Made by a program: the position numbers and the translations under genes
Notes under the pieces: model-generated
The model's input: only the letters and a program-made list of their open reading frames with translations
Databases searched by the model: none
What the model was told of the DNA's origin: nothing
Part shown: piece by piece, positions 6,862 through 13,506 of the stretch
Layout: every line of letters begins with the position of its first letter
Position numbering within the stretch: position 1 is the stretch's first letter
Origin: Candidatus Delongbacteria bacterium
GTDB taxonomy: Bacteria; JAGOEH01
NCBI GenBank assembly: GCA_017997825.1
Contig: JAGOEH010000064.1
Span: 1 to 16,471, forward strand
DNA: 16,471 nucleotides
Direction of reading: 5' to 3'

Positions 6862-9297
6862 TTATTGAGTGGAGACCTCGATCTTGAAATGGGGAAATCG
6901 GAGTTCTTCAGGGATATTACCCATATCGACCGTCTGAATTTCGATCATTTCCGGATTGATGCCATGTCCATCGACCAAGAGGTGTTTCAGCTGTCGGTTG
7001 CGTTCGGCCATCAGGCTGTTCAAACGATCCTGGAGCTCTGCCGGTGAATTCAGGCGAAGGCAGGCTGTTTCAATGCCTATGGAATCGACCTGGGGGATCC
7101 GGGTGCGAAGATAATCCATAAACCGGGTATCGGTAGAGGACAGAGCGCTGACGGTCCGGTTCAGATAAGCCGGATCTTGGGTGACGGCCGTATCCGATGA
7201 CTGAATATAGTTGGTTTTAATCTCGCGGAGTGCAAGCTGGGCCTTTTCCTTGTCCGAATGGGTGAATTGAATGAACCGGAAGTACAGCTCGGGTTTCTGT
7301 CTGATAATCTCGGCTATTTTGGCCAGATTAGCCTGCTGTTGCTCATTCAGAACCGATTGGGCATACTCCAGCGGCAGATTCTCCAGATCGTCGGGATTGG
7401 TGCTGACCAGTCCCGACAACAGCTTGAAAGGCGACATGGCCGCTTTGATGAACAGGTTGGCCAAAGCCTTCCATAGAATCTTGGCATAGCTGAATTTGGG
7501 ATCGGATGGATTGCCTTCCACCGGCAGATCGATCTCAATGATCCCTTTGGGGCTTTTCAGGATATATAACGCCAGTTTGACCGGCACATGGATGGCTGTG
7601 GTATCCTTGGTTTTCCGTCCCAGTTCCAGTTTATCGATCCGGATTTTGTTTTGATTGACCAGTTTCTGCGGGGTCATGTGAATTGAAAAATCATAATCGA
7701 GCGCGCCCCGGGTGATCGGCGAGGCGATAAAATACTCGGTATAAGGTGAAAAACTGAGCAGACCCATGCGGTTGATTTTCATGTCCAGATCAAGATGCAT
7801 TGTATCAACCATGTTCAGCAGCATTTTGCCCGACAGCTTGCCGTTGCGGTTGGCGTCGGCCGAGAATATTACCGGCACCTGTCTGGCGGACTCGGTGAGA
7901 CCGGTCATGGTGATTTCCATCTGATTGAGGCTATAGTGGAAGGGCCGGTTGAGGGTCTGGTCGGTGAACCGGAATTCTCCATCAGCGATGCGGATGGTAT
8001 CGATCCGGTAAGTGAGCGGTGTTGCCGTACTGTCGGGGGGCGGACCGCCGGCGGCCATGGCTAATGAGTCGGTGATTTTGAACGGCCTCATCACCCGCTC
8101 GATATTGGTCGTACCCGGATCCAATGTTGCTGTAATGACCGGGTGGGTCAGGATGACGGAGGAGATGTGGTAACGGGACGAATCCACCTCGATGGAACGG
8201 ATGGCGGCTTCGATCCGGTCCGCCCCTGCCAGTTCATGATCCCGTCCATCGGTAATCCGCAGGGAATCCAGTCTGAGATTTCCACTGAGCGACAGCCTCA
8301 TCACCTGCTCCATATCACCGCGGATTGTGATCCGGGAGGATAGCCATCCTTCCAGACGGCGGATATCGAGGTAGTCCTTCACATAATCCCGGGCCGGGGC
8401 AAGGCTGATGGATTGAATGTTCAGAGTCACCGTGTACTGTTTGTCCCGGTTGTTGACCTGGGCTCCAATCTCGACCGATCCTCTCTCGCCGATCCTGAAA
8501 TTGACGCTCATGTCCGATTGCCGGCTGTCCCATGAAATAATCGGGGTGTTCAGATTCAGGTTGTTGAGCTCGAGATGATTGCCGATTTGCTGGTCTTCAT
8601 AGATAATCCGTCCCCCCTGTATCTTGATATCCCGGATCGTGAAGCGGAATAAGGCCGTGTCGGTGAATTCGGCCGCTTTAACCGATACCGTTGTATCCGG
8701 TAATCCGCCCGGTGCGACCGGTGCGACCGGCTCGACCGGTGCGACCGGTGCGACCGGCTCGACTGATTCAGCCGATGCGGTCGGTTCAGCCGGTTTGACC
8801 GGTTTGTCCGGTGCGGCGGATTCAACCGATTCGACTGATTCGGCTAACTCAAATGATCCCGGGGTTCCGTTTGAATCGCTATCTGATGGAAGGCCTGCGT
8901 CGTCGGATTGGGCAGGTTGAACCAGATCATCAAAATTGAAGTGCTCCTTGTTTTGACTGACGAACAGATAGGGATCGATCAGGCTGATCCGCGAAAACGC
9001 ATATTCATTATGGATCAGCGCCCAGGGATCAAAATTGACATACAATTCGGTAAAACTGAAAAAAGTGTCAGCCTGATTGGATTCATACAGCGCCAATCCC
9101 TTGATCTGAACCGATGCCTTGGCATAATTGAAATGCAGTTCCTTAAGATCGATCGTGCGGCCGATCAGTTCCCGGGAGTTTTTAATAAGGTAATTTTTAA
9201 CCAGCGATGAAAGGAAGAATAAGAGTAGAAAAAGAAACAATGCCAGTATTCCCATTATCCCGAAAACCATGGTCTTTCGTTTGATTCGGATCGACAT
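6862..9297 (-). CDS. DUF748 / AsmA-like envelope protein, about 811 aa
   Basis: This is a large envelope protein of the AsmA-like superfamily (DUF748 type), whose members span or face the periplasm and are linked to outer-membrane homeostasis or lipid transport. A single membrane anchor lies at about residues 10-35 (VFGIMGILALFLFLLLFFL). After it comes a typical DUF748 opening (LIGRTIDLKELHFNYAKASV, then an NFDPWALI-like segment). A low-complexity Glu/Ala/Pro/Val linker covers about 145-210. The C-terminal part has the family's LPVEGNPSDPKFSY signature and a helical tail with IRQKPELYFR. I chose ATG at 9297 because GGGGG lies 5-6 bases upstream. An in-frame TTG at 9345 would add 16 residues but has no ribosome site. 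The gene has its own promoter at 9377-9405 and seems to be a single-gene unit. The exact function is not known. Confidence 0.85.
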   Translation of the reverse strand: MSIRIKRKTMVFGIMGILALFLFLLLFFLSSLVKNYLIKNSRELIGRTIDLKELHFNYAKASVQIKGLALYESNQADTFFSFTELYVNFDPWALIHNEYAFSRISLIDPYLFVSQNKEHFNFDDLVQPAQSDDAGLPSDSDSNGTPGSFELAESVESVESAAPDKPVKPAEPTASAESVEPVAPVAPVEPVAPVAPGGLPDTTVSVKAAEFTDTALFRFTIRDIKIQGGRIIYEDQQIGNHLELNNLNLNTPIISWDSRQSDMSVNFRIGERGSVEIGAQVNNRDKQYTVTLNIQSISLAPARDYVKDYLDIRRLEGWLSSRITIRGDMEQVMRLSLSGNLRLDSLRITDGRDHELAGADRIEAAIRSIEVDSSRYHISSVILTHPVITATLDPGTTNIERVMRPFKITDSLAMAAGGPPPDSTATPLTYRIDTIRIADGEFRFTDQTLNRPFHYSLNQMEITMTGLTESARQVPVIFSADANRNGKLSGKMLLNMVDTMHLDLDMKINRMGLLSFSPYTEYFIASPITRGALDYDFSIHMTPQKLVNQNKIRIDKLELGRKTKDTTAIHVPVKLALYILKSPKGIIEIDLPVEGNPSDPKFSYAKILWKALANLFIKAAMSPFKLLSGLVSTNPDDLENLPLEYAQSVLNEQQQANLAKIAEIIRQKPELYFRFIQFTHSDKEKAQLALREIKTNYIQSSDTAVTQDPAYLNRTVSALSSTDTRFMDYLRTRIPQVDSIGIETACLRLNSPAELQDRLNSLMAERNRQLKHLLVDGHGINPEMIEIQTVDMGNIPEELRFPHFKIEVSTQ
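8711..8764 (-). repeat. 9-bp/27-bp tandem repeat encoding a Pro/Val/Ala linker
   Basis: Six consecutive 9-base units (ggtgcgacc or ggctcgacc on the plus strand) form two 27-base blocks, 8711-8737 and 8738-8764, that differ only at the last base. They encode the VAPVAPVEP linker of the DUF748 protein. Less perfect repeats continue to about 8850. Such a tract can change length by slippage in 9-base steps without breaking the frame. Confidence 0.85.
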
Positions 9298-9376
9298 GAC
9301 TGCCCCCTGGATTGAATCAGCCTCTATAAAGGCTGTTTTTTTCAATAATGAGTTGATCGTTCATACCCGATAGTAT

Positions 9377-9405
9377 AGAATAATCCATAACCGGCAGAAT
9401 GTCAA
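9377..9405 (-). promoter_or_regulatory. Sigma70-type promoter of the DUF748 gene
   Basis: On the minus strand TTGACA (9405-9400), a 17-base spacer and TATTCT (9382-9377) are seen. The predicted transcript starts near 9370, upstream of both candidate starts of the DUF748 gene. Confidence 0.8.
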
Positions 9406-9472
9406 GAATGAATCTGATGGATTTAAAACTTATAGGAGCGGGTTATCCGGCGGAGAAATCCCGATAAATCGA

Positions 9473-9500
9473 TTGACTTTGACTGAAAAAGTGCTACATT
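9473..9500 (+). promoter_or_regulatory. Sigma70-type promoter of the exported hydrolase gene
   Basis: TTGACT (9473-9478), a 16-base spacer and TACATT (9495-9500) point at the gene starting at 9596, giving a leader of about 90 bases. It is back-to-back with the DUF748 promoter, with 67 bases between their -35 boxes. Confidence 0.6.
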
Positions 9501-9595
9501 TGGGTTGAGATCCGGCAGGCGGTTCACCCTTCGACCGGTTCGGGGATGGATGCCGCCAAGTCGGAAAATTGAGATCATAGCCAAAGGAACGTGAT

Positions 9596-10687
9596 ATGAA
9601 TATAAAAAGGATCGCGGGATGGATGAGGAAAATGATCGGATTGACGGCGATACTGATAATGGCTCAGGCGATGCCGTCACTGACTTTAATGGCGCAAACC
9701 GAATCGGTTTATACCATTGAGCGTTTCCGGTTTGAAAACGGTTCGGAACTAGCCGGAATGAAGGTGGGCTATGTGACCTGGGGTCGATTGAATGAGGCCG
9801 GAGATAACGCAATTCTGCTGTTGCCGGGCAGCAGCGGCAATCGGCATTATGCCGATAGCCATATCGGTCCGGGTAAAACTTACAATACCGATCACTATTT
9901 TGTGATTGCCGTCGATCCGATCGGCGGTGGCCGTTCTTCATCGCCCGCGGACACTCTGGGACCCGATTTTCCGCGCTACACGGTTCATGATATGGTGGAA
10001 GCCCAGTATATCATGCTGACCCGGAACTTGGGATTGCATCGATTGATGGCGGTCTCGGGAACCTCGATGGGCGCCTTCCAGGCCCTGGAATGGGGGGGCA
10101 GCTACCCGGATTTCATGACGGGACTGATTCTGATCGAACCGGCTGCCCGGATGGACCCTCATTTCGCCCCCATCATGGATGCGATGGAAGCAGCTATAAA
10201 GCTGGATCCGAACTATCATAACGGACATTATACCCATAATCCGACCGATGGAATCCGGGCCGCTGCCCTGGTCTTTTTTCCCTGGATCGTCAGCGACGAG
10301 TTCCTGATCAGCCTGGATTCAGCGGCTTATCAAAAAATGAAAACCTCATTCGGGGACGGATGGGCCCGGGACTGGGACGCCAACAGCCTGCTATGGCGAT
10401 TTTATGCCGGCAGCCGCTATGACGCCTCACAATTCTTCGGCGGTGATATGGCCCAGACCCTGAGCCGGGTTAAAGCCCAATCCCTGATTATGTATAGTTC
10501 AACCGACCGGACCGTGCCCTATTATCTGACCCGGGAACTGGAACAGGGACTTAAAAATGCTGTCAGTGCTGAATTACCCTCCATTCGCGGGCATCTGGCC
10601 GGGATCATGCCCCCCGGTACCACCGAGTATGATACCCTCAGCGCCCTGGTGAAATCATTCCTGAATGGGCTTGAAAAAAACAATTGA
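9596..10687 (+). CDS. Exported MetX-like alpha/beta hydrolase, 363 aa
   Basis: An alpha/beta hydrolase related to the homoserine O-acetyltransferase (MetX) branch: the LLPGSSG oxyanion region, VDPIGGG, and the nucleophile elbow GTSMG with Ser157. Asp304 (SSTDRTVP) and His333 (IRGHLAG) sit where the remaining triad residues are expected. Unlike cytosolic MetX it begins with a basic, hydrophobic signal sequence (residues 1-34; MIGLTAILIMAQAM, ending LMAQT). It is therefore probably periplasmic or secreted and is more likely an esterase or acyltransferase of unknown substrate than a methionine enzyme. No methionine-pathway gene lies nearby. Start ATG 9596 is supported by AAAGGAA at 9584-9590. 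It appears to be a single-gene transcript from 9473-9500. Confidence 0.85.
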   Translation: MNIKRIAGWMRKMIGLTAILIMAQAMPSLTLMAQTESVYTIERFRFENGSELAGMKVGYVTWGRLNEAGDNAILLLPGSSGNRHYADSHIGPGKTYNTDHYFVIAVDPIGGGRSSSPADTLGPDFPRYTVHDMVEAQYIMLTRNLGLHRLMAVSGTSMGAFQALEWGGSYPDFMTGLILIEPAARMDPHFAPIMDAMEAAIKLDPNYHNGHYTHNPTDGIRAAALVFFPWIVSDEFLISLDSAAYQKMKTSFGDGWARDWDANSLLWRFYAGSRYDASQFFGGDMAQTLSRVKAQSLIMYSSTDRTVPYYLTRELEQGLKNAVSAELPSIRGHLAGIMPPGTTEYDTLSALVKSFLNGLEKNN

Positions 10688-10722
10688 CTACATTGATGAG
10701 GCTTGGGTTTATGCCATCCGTT

Positions 10723-10744
10723 CTATTTTCATCGATGAAAATAG
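10723..10744. promoter_or_regulatory. Perfect 22-bp palindrome after the hydrolase gene
   Basis: Two complementary 11-base arms centred on ATCGAT form an exact dyad 36 bases after the hydrolase stop. In RNA this gives a 9-bp stem with a UCGA loop. No run of T follows on either strand, so it is not a standard intrinsic terminator. It could be a processed 3' stem or a protein-binding operator upstream of the next promoter. Confidence 0.5.
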
Positions 10745-10818
10745 TGAAAATTCACAACATTATGAATCGTTCTGATGGTGTCATTGAGCGCAGATTGCCG
10801 TCAGGATGAAGATTTTTA

Positions 10819-10847
10819 TTGACAATATTGTATATGATTATTATACT
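10819..10847 (+). promoter_or_regulatory. Near-consensus sigma70-type promoter for the second hydrolase
   Basis: TTGACA (10819-10824), a 17-base spacer and TATACT (10842-10847). The -35 box overlaps a small caatattg dyad (10823-10830). It lies about 100 bases upstream of the gene at 10954. Confidence 0.8.
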
Positions 10848-10953
10848 GATTTGATCGATTAAGGATTACTGACGGAAGGTAATCGGGAAAAGAATAATAG
10901 GATATGCCTCAAATGACTGACTATTCATTTTGAACCTTGAGTGACGATTGAGA

Positions 10954-11652
10954 ATGATGAGTGAAAAAATAAAAATCGGTACGATTCCTTCTATTGTATT
11001 CGGAGAACCCTCGGATCATGCCTTTGTTTATGTTCATGGCCGCTATTCCTGTAAGGAGGAAGCCGAATCATTCGCCAAGGTTGTAACTGCCAGGAATTAT
11101 CAGGTGATCAGCTTTGATTTGCCCGAGCATGGTGAGCGCAAGGAAGAAAACTATCTTTGCACGGTTCAAAATGGTGTACGTGATTTGAAGACCGTCTTTG
11201 ATGGAATAGCCGGTCAATACCGTTCCATTTCATTGTTTGCCTGCAGTTTGGGCGCTTATTTCAGCCTGATGGCTTATGGTGATATCGATTTCAGAAACTG
11301 CCTTTTTCTGTCGCCGATCCTTGATATGGAAAGGCTTATCCAAAATATGATGAAATGGTCATGCGTAACGGAAGAGCAATTGCGTAAGGCCGGAGAGATC
11401 GAAACATCATTTGGGGAGAGGCTGTCCTGGGAGTATTACGAGTATGTCAGACAGCACCGCATTCATCAATGGGACAGTCCGACCTCGATTTTGTATGGGG
11501 AAAATGATTATCTGACGGAGCGATCAGTGCTGGAATCCTTTGCGGCTCGATTCAACTGCCGGGTCACCGTGATGGATGGGGGAGAGCATTACTTTCATAC
11601 GGCCCATCAGATAGAATTTCTTGACCGCTGGATCAATGACCATAAATATTGA
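10954..11652 (+). CDS. Cytosolic alpha/beta hydrolase (serine aminopeptidase S33-like), 232 aa
   Basis: A compact alpha/beta hydrolase without a signal peptide. The visible elements are VYVHGRYS (oxyanion region), ISFDLPEHGER, the nucleophile elbow ACSLGA with Ser98, Asp185 in LYGENDYLTE, and His212 in DGGEHYFHT. That is a full Ser-Asp-His triad on the ATG-10954 numbering. The substrate is unknown; members of this family include lipases, esterases and peptidases. The start is uncertain: TTG 10948, ATG 10954 and ATG 10957 are in frame, none has a clear Shine-Dalgarno site, and I prefer the first ATG. It has its own promoter at 10819-10847. It ends only 16 bases before the end of the convergent gene on the minus strand, and no clear terminator lies between them. 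Confidence 0.8.
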   Translation: MMSEKIKIGTIPSIVFGEPSDHAFVYVHGRYSCKEEAESFAKVVTARNYQVISFDLPEHGERKEENYLCTVQNGVRDLKTVFDGIAGQYRSISLFACSLGAYFSLMAYGDIDFRNCLFLSPILDMERLIQNMMKWSCVTEEQLRKAGEIETSFGERLSWEYYEYVRQHRIHQWDSPTSILYGENDYLTERSVLESFAARFNCRVTVMDGGEHYFHTAHQIEFLDRWINDHKY

Positions 11653-11668
11653 GATTGACAATAATCTA

Positions 11669-12076
11669 TTATGGGGTAGTTGGCATAAACTCATGATTCA
11701 TATCAAGGAAGACGATGTAAAAAATATTTCTGAATACATATCCTATCACACGAGGTTTATTCATAATCTTAATGCGCGCCCATTGTACATCAGGCGAGAT
11801 ATTGGATGGATATGTGAATTTTGAATTTGATGGATAATGAGGGTATTGTATAAATCTATTATCATAGACACTTTTCATCGGTTGTTGACAATAATGGAAT
11901 AATTGTCCCATCATCCTGGATAATAATCCCACTGACTCCCAATCAGTAAACGATTGTCCTTGCCGATTCAAATATTTCAGGCTTATAACCAGATAATCGT
12001 CACTTTCCAGGTCTCTGACTGTCGATTTAAGAATTAATCTGGCATTTTTTTGTCTGTTGAACTGCTTTTTACTCAT
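11669..12076 (-). CDS. Probable toxin partner of the Panacea antitoxin, 135 aa
   Basis: A small protein encoded directly after the Panacea-domain gene. Its ATG (12076) lies inside the last codons of that gene (8-base ATGAGTAA overlap), so the two are translationally coupled; an in-frame TTG one codon earlier is less likely. The N-terminus is basic (KKQFNRQKNARLILK). The C-terminus has WARIKIMNKPRVIGYVFRN followed by FYIVFLDMNHEF, a beta-rich ending that resembles small ribonuclease-type toxins. I cannot name the family. Known Panacea (PanAT) modules use many unrelated toxin types, so the toxin role is inferred from gene order and size, not from a recognised active site. The candidate active residues Arg and His in the final third are a guess. 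Confidence 0.6.
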   Translation of the reverse strand: MSKKQFNRQKNARLILKSTVRDLESDDYLVISLKYLNRQGQSFTDWESVGLLSRMMGQLFHYCQQPMKSVYDNRFIQYPHYPSNSKFTYPSNISPDVQWARIKIMNKPRVIGYVFRNIFYIVFLDMNHEFMPTTP

Positions 12077-12563
12077 CAATGGTCATTAATCGTTCTTTAT
12101 AGTATTCACGGGTAGTGGCGGTCGAAATATGACCGGTACATACATCTGTCGGCCCCAATCCTTTTCTTGCCTCACGCCAGGGGGTTTCCGAATGGGTATA
12201 ACATTCCAGCCGATAAGCCGTTTCAACGCCGTATTCGTCAAGAACATCATCAATCAATTCGATCTGATCGGGCAATAATAATCTCTTTATACTTTGATCA
12301 ACCTTAGCTTTAATATCCTCGGAAACGCAGACTACATTATTAACAGTCATTAATCCCAGGACATCTTTATACTCATTCCACACACTTCGCAGTACAGGAC
12401 CATGCACCCAGGCTTCAAATTCTTCGTCAAACAAAGGCTCATCAAAATTTGCCAAATGCCAGGCATTGACATAATATAACAGCTTCTGAAGCTTAAAATG
12501 GGGCATGTCGCCAATTTTTCCAAGAATATACTCAGCGAGTAGTTTGGGATCAATTCGTTCCAT
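12069..12563 (-). CDS. Panacea / DUF4065 (SocA/GepA-like) antitoxin, 164 aa
   Basis: The first 70 residues carry the DUF4065 signature: FKLQKLLYYVNAWHLA (23-38), PLFDEEFEAWVHGPV (43-57) and a following VWNEYK. The later half has VLDEYG, then THSETPWREAR, also typical of the family. The Panacea domain acts as an antitoxin for many unrelated toxins (PanAT systems) and as a proteolytic adaptor in Caulobacter SocA. This protein would therefore bind and neutralise the product of the overlapping downstream gene. Start ATG 12563 is preceded by AGGAGG, a strong ribosome site, and the promoter at 12594-12621 lies just upstream. Strong antitoxin initiation followed by coupled toxin translation fits a toxin-antitoxin operon. 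Confidence 0.87.
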   Translation of the reverse strand: MERIDPKLLAEYILGKIGDMPHFKLQKLLYYVNAWHLANFDEPLFDEEFEAWVHGPVLRSVWNEYKDVLGLMTVNNVVCVSEDIKAKVDQSIKRLLLPDQIELIDDVLDEYGVETAYRLECYTHSETPWREARKGLGPTDVCTGHISTATTREYYKERLMTIDE

Positions 12564-12593
12564 ATTGTTCCTCCTCTTACTATCTAACTGTAA

Positions 12594-12621
12594 TCTATAT
12601 CAATTGTTCCGGCTTTGTCAA
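12594..12621 (-). promoter_or_regulatory. Promoter of the Panacea operon
   Basis: On the minus strand TTGACA (12621-12616), a 16-base spacer and TATAGA (12599-12594); TAGATT with a longer spacer is an alternative -10. caattg words flank the -35 region and could be part of an operator. The expected leader is short, about 25 bases. Confidence 0.65.
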
Positions 12622-12698
12622 GTGTTTTTATTTCAATTGGAATTATCTCCGCCAGGTTATCATACTAGAAGCCCCTTGATAAACATGATTTCATTAGA

Positions 12699-12738
12699 GG
12701 GCGTACTGATGGATTGATGGATTGATCCCGGTACGCCC
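12699..12738. repeat. Inverted repeat with tandem gatggatt in the loop
   Basis: gggcgtac (12699-12706) is the exact complement of gtacgccc (12731-12738). The 24-base loop contains gatggatt twice in tandem. There is no T-run on either side. It lies between the start of the Panacea operon and the 3' end of the T9SS remnant, and may mark a transposition or recombination footprint or a folded RNA end. Confidence 0.5.
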
Positions 12739-12775
12739 ATAGAAACTGACTTCTCGCTGGTATTCGATTCTGATA

Positions 12776-13009
12776 TCAGCGCAGCAGAAGAAGTTTTAGT
12801 GTCTGAGTGCCGCGATTGGTTCGAATGACGCAGCAGTAAATCCCGCTCGCCTTATCGGATAAATCCAGCCGGAGATCGGTTCTCCCGAATTTCAGCATCC
12901 CGTCAAATAGAATGCCATGTTGTCGCCCCAGGACATCGAACAGCTCGATCCTGATATGCTGAGAGCAGGGAAATAAAGCATTTTGACCACAACATGGCTG
13001 CCCCTCCAT
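12776..13009 (-). pseudogene. Remnant of a T9SS type A C-terminal sorting domain
   Basis: The open frame (77 codons) ends with IRIELFDVLGRQ, then a G-rich turn, LDLSDKASGIYCCVIRT and KLLLLR at the stop. This is the layout of the type A sorting signal at the C-terminus of type IX secretion cargo. The cargo protein itself is missing. Upstream of IRIELFD the frame reads MEGQPCC..., which does not resemble the usual YPNPF...I.F.LP lead-in. A neighbouring frame has a better match (FISL), which suggests a frameshift or deletion there. It is best read as the 3' stump of a lost secreted-protein gene, with low chance of being a functional small gene. Confidence 0.7.
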
Positions 13010-13506
13010 TCCATTGTGATGTTACGCTGATAATTGAGATACGTTATCGGAACGACGGATTATAACAACCGATTTTTTTCTCCTTCGATTTAGGTTGCCG
13101 ATTCTATAGGCATATGCCATACTTCCCGTTTACGGATCATCATGACCCCCAAATCCGGATAAAAGCGCCCGTCCCCTGAATGGTTAACAATAAGGGAAAT
13201 GGGGGTCAGAATGAACCGGAAACGAGTAGACGGGGTCATGGTTGATCTGATGGTTGATCTGGCGGATGGCTGGTTGTCCCGCCGACAATTATGTTCCCGG
13301 CATGAGATGTAAGCGAATTTATGCGGTTCCTCCTGGTACAGGTTAAGCCGGACCCTTTTCGATCCGGATACTATTATAGGAGTGTATGACGTAAAAAACT
13401 GTCGTCACTATCAAAAAAAGGATTGCATTCCAGGAATAATTTTATCATTACTTTGATGATTCCACGCCGATGGTTCATTTTTGTACTCACTAACCCGGGA
13501 GGTGGT
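13010..13506. other. Gene-free stretch before the WYL regulator
   Basis: No gene is supported here. It contains the TGACCCC/GGGGTCA repeat set (13141-13240), a tandem 12-mer atggttgatctg (13238-13249 and 13250-13261), a weak hairpin ccgga...tccgg (13348-13367), and a split tgacg...cgtca (13387-13407) upstream of the regulator. A tattat word at 13372-13377 could be a -10, but no good -35 is seen. The stretch looks like debris of a lost element plus the regulator's upstream region. Confidence 0.5.
13141..13240. repeat. TGACCCC(C) inverted repeat set
   Basis: catgacccc (13141-13149) is the exact complement of ggggtcatg (13232-13240), and tgaccccc (13143-13150) is the exact complement of gggggtca (13201-13208). 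The left arm can therefore pair with either right arm. The gggggtcag-aatga words resemble sequences often found at the ends of small REP/IS200-type elements, but no transposase is present. Confidence 0.55.

Noticed and set aside
8624-8920. Plus-strand ORF with collagen-like G-A-T-G-x-T repeats
   Set aside because: It is the antisense shadow of the 9-bp repeat in the DUF748 gene; no ribosome site or promoter, and the minus-strand product is a clear family member.
9298-9345. TTG start of the DUF748 gene at 9345
   Set aside because: No Shine-Dalgarno site; ATG 9297 has GGGGG at proper distance and places the membrane anchor near the N-terminus.
9423-9941. Minus-strand 172-codon ORF opposite the exported hydrolase
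   Set aside because: Arg/Ser/Pro-rich composition typical of an antisense shadow; it crosses the divergent promoter region.
11656-11661. TTGACA word as a further promoter
   Set aside because: No -10 box at 16-18 bases downstream on the plus strand and no gene to drive.
11651-11666. Short stem agatt-gacaat-aatct between the convergent genes as a bidirectional terminator
   Set aside because: Only 5 bp, AT-rich and without a U-tract on either strand.
13423-13506. Upstream extension of the WYL regulator to a TTG start
   Set aside because: No ribosome site at the TTG, whereas GGAGG sits just before ATG 13507; the extra 28 residues do not resemble WYL regulators.
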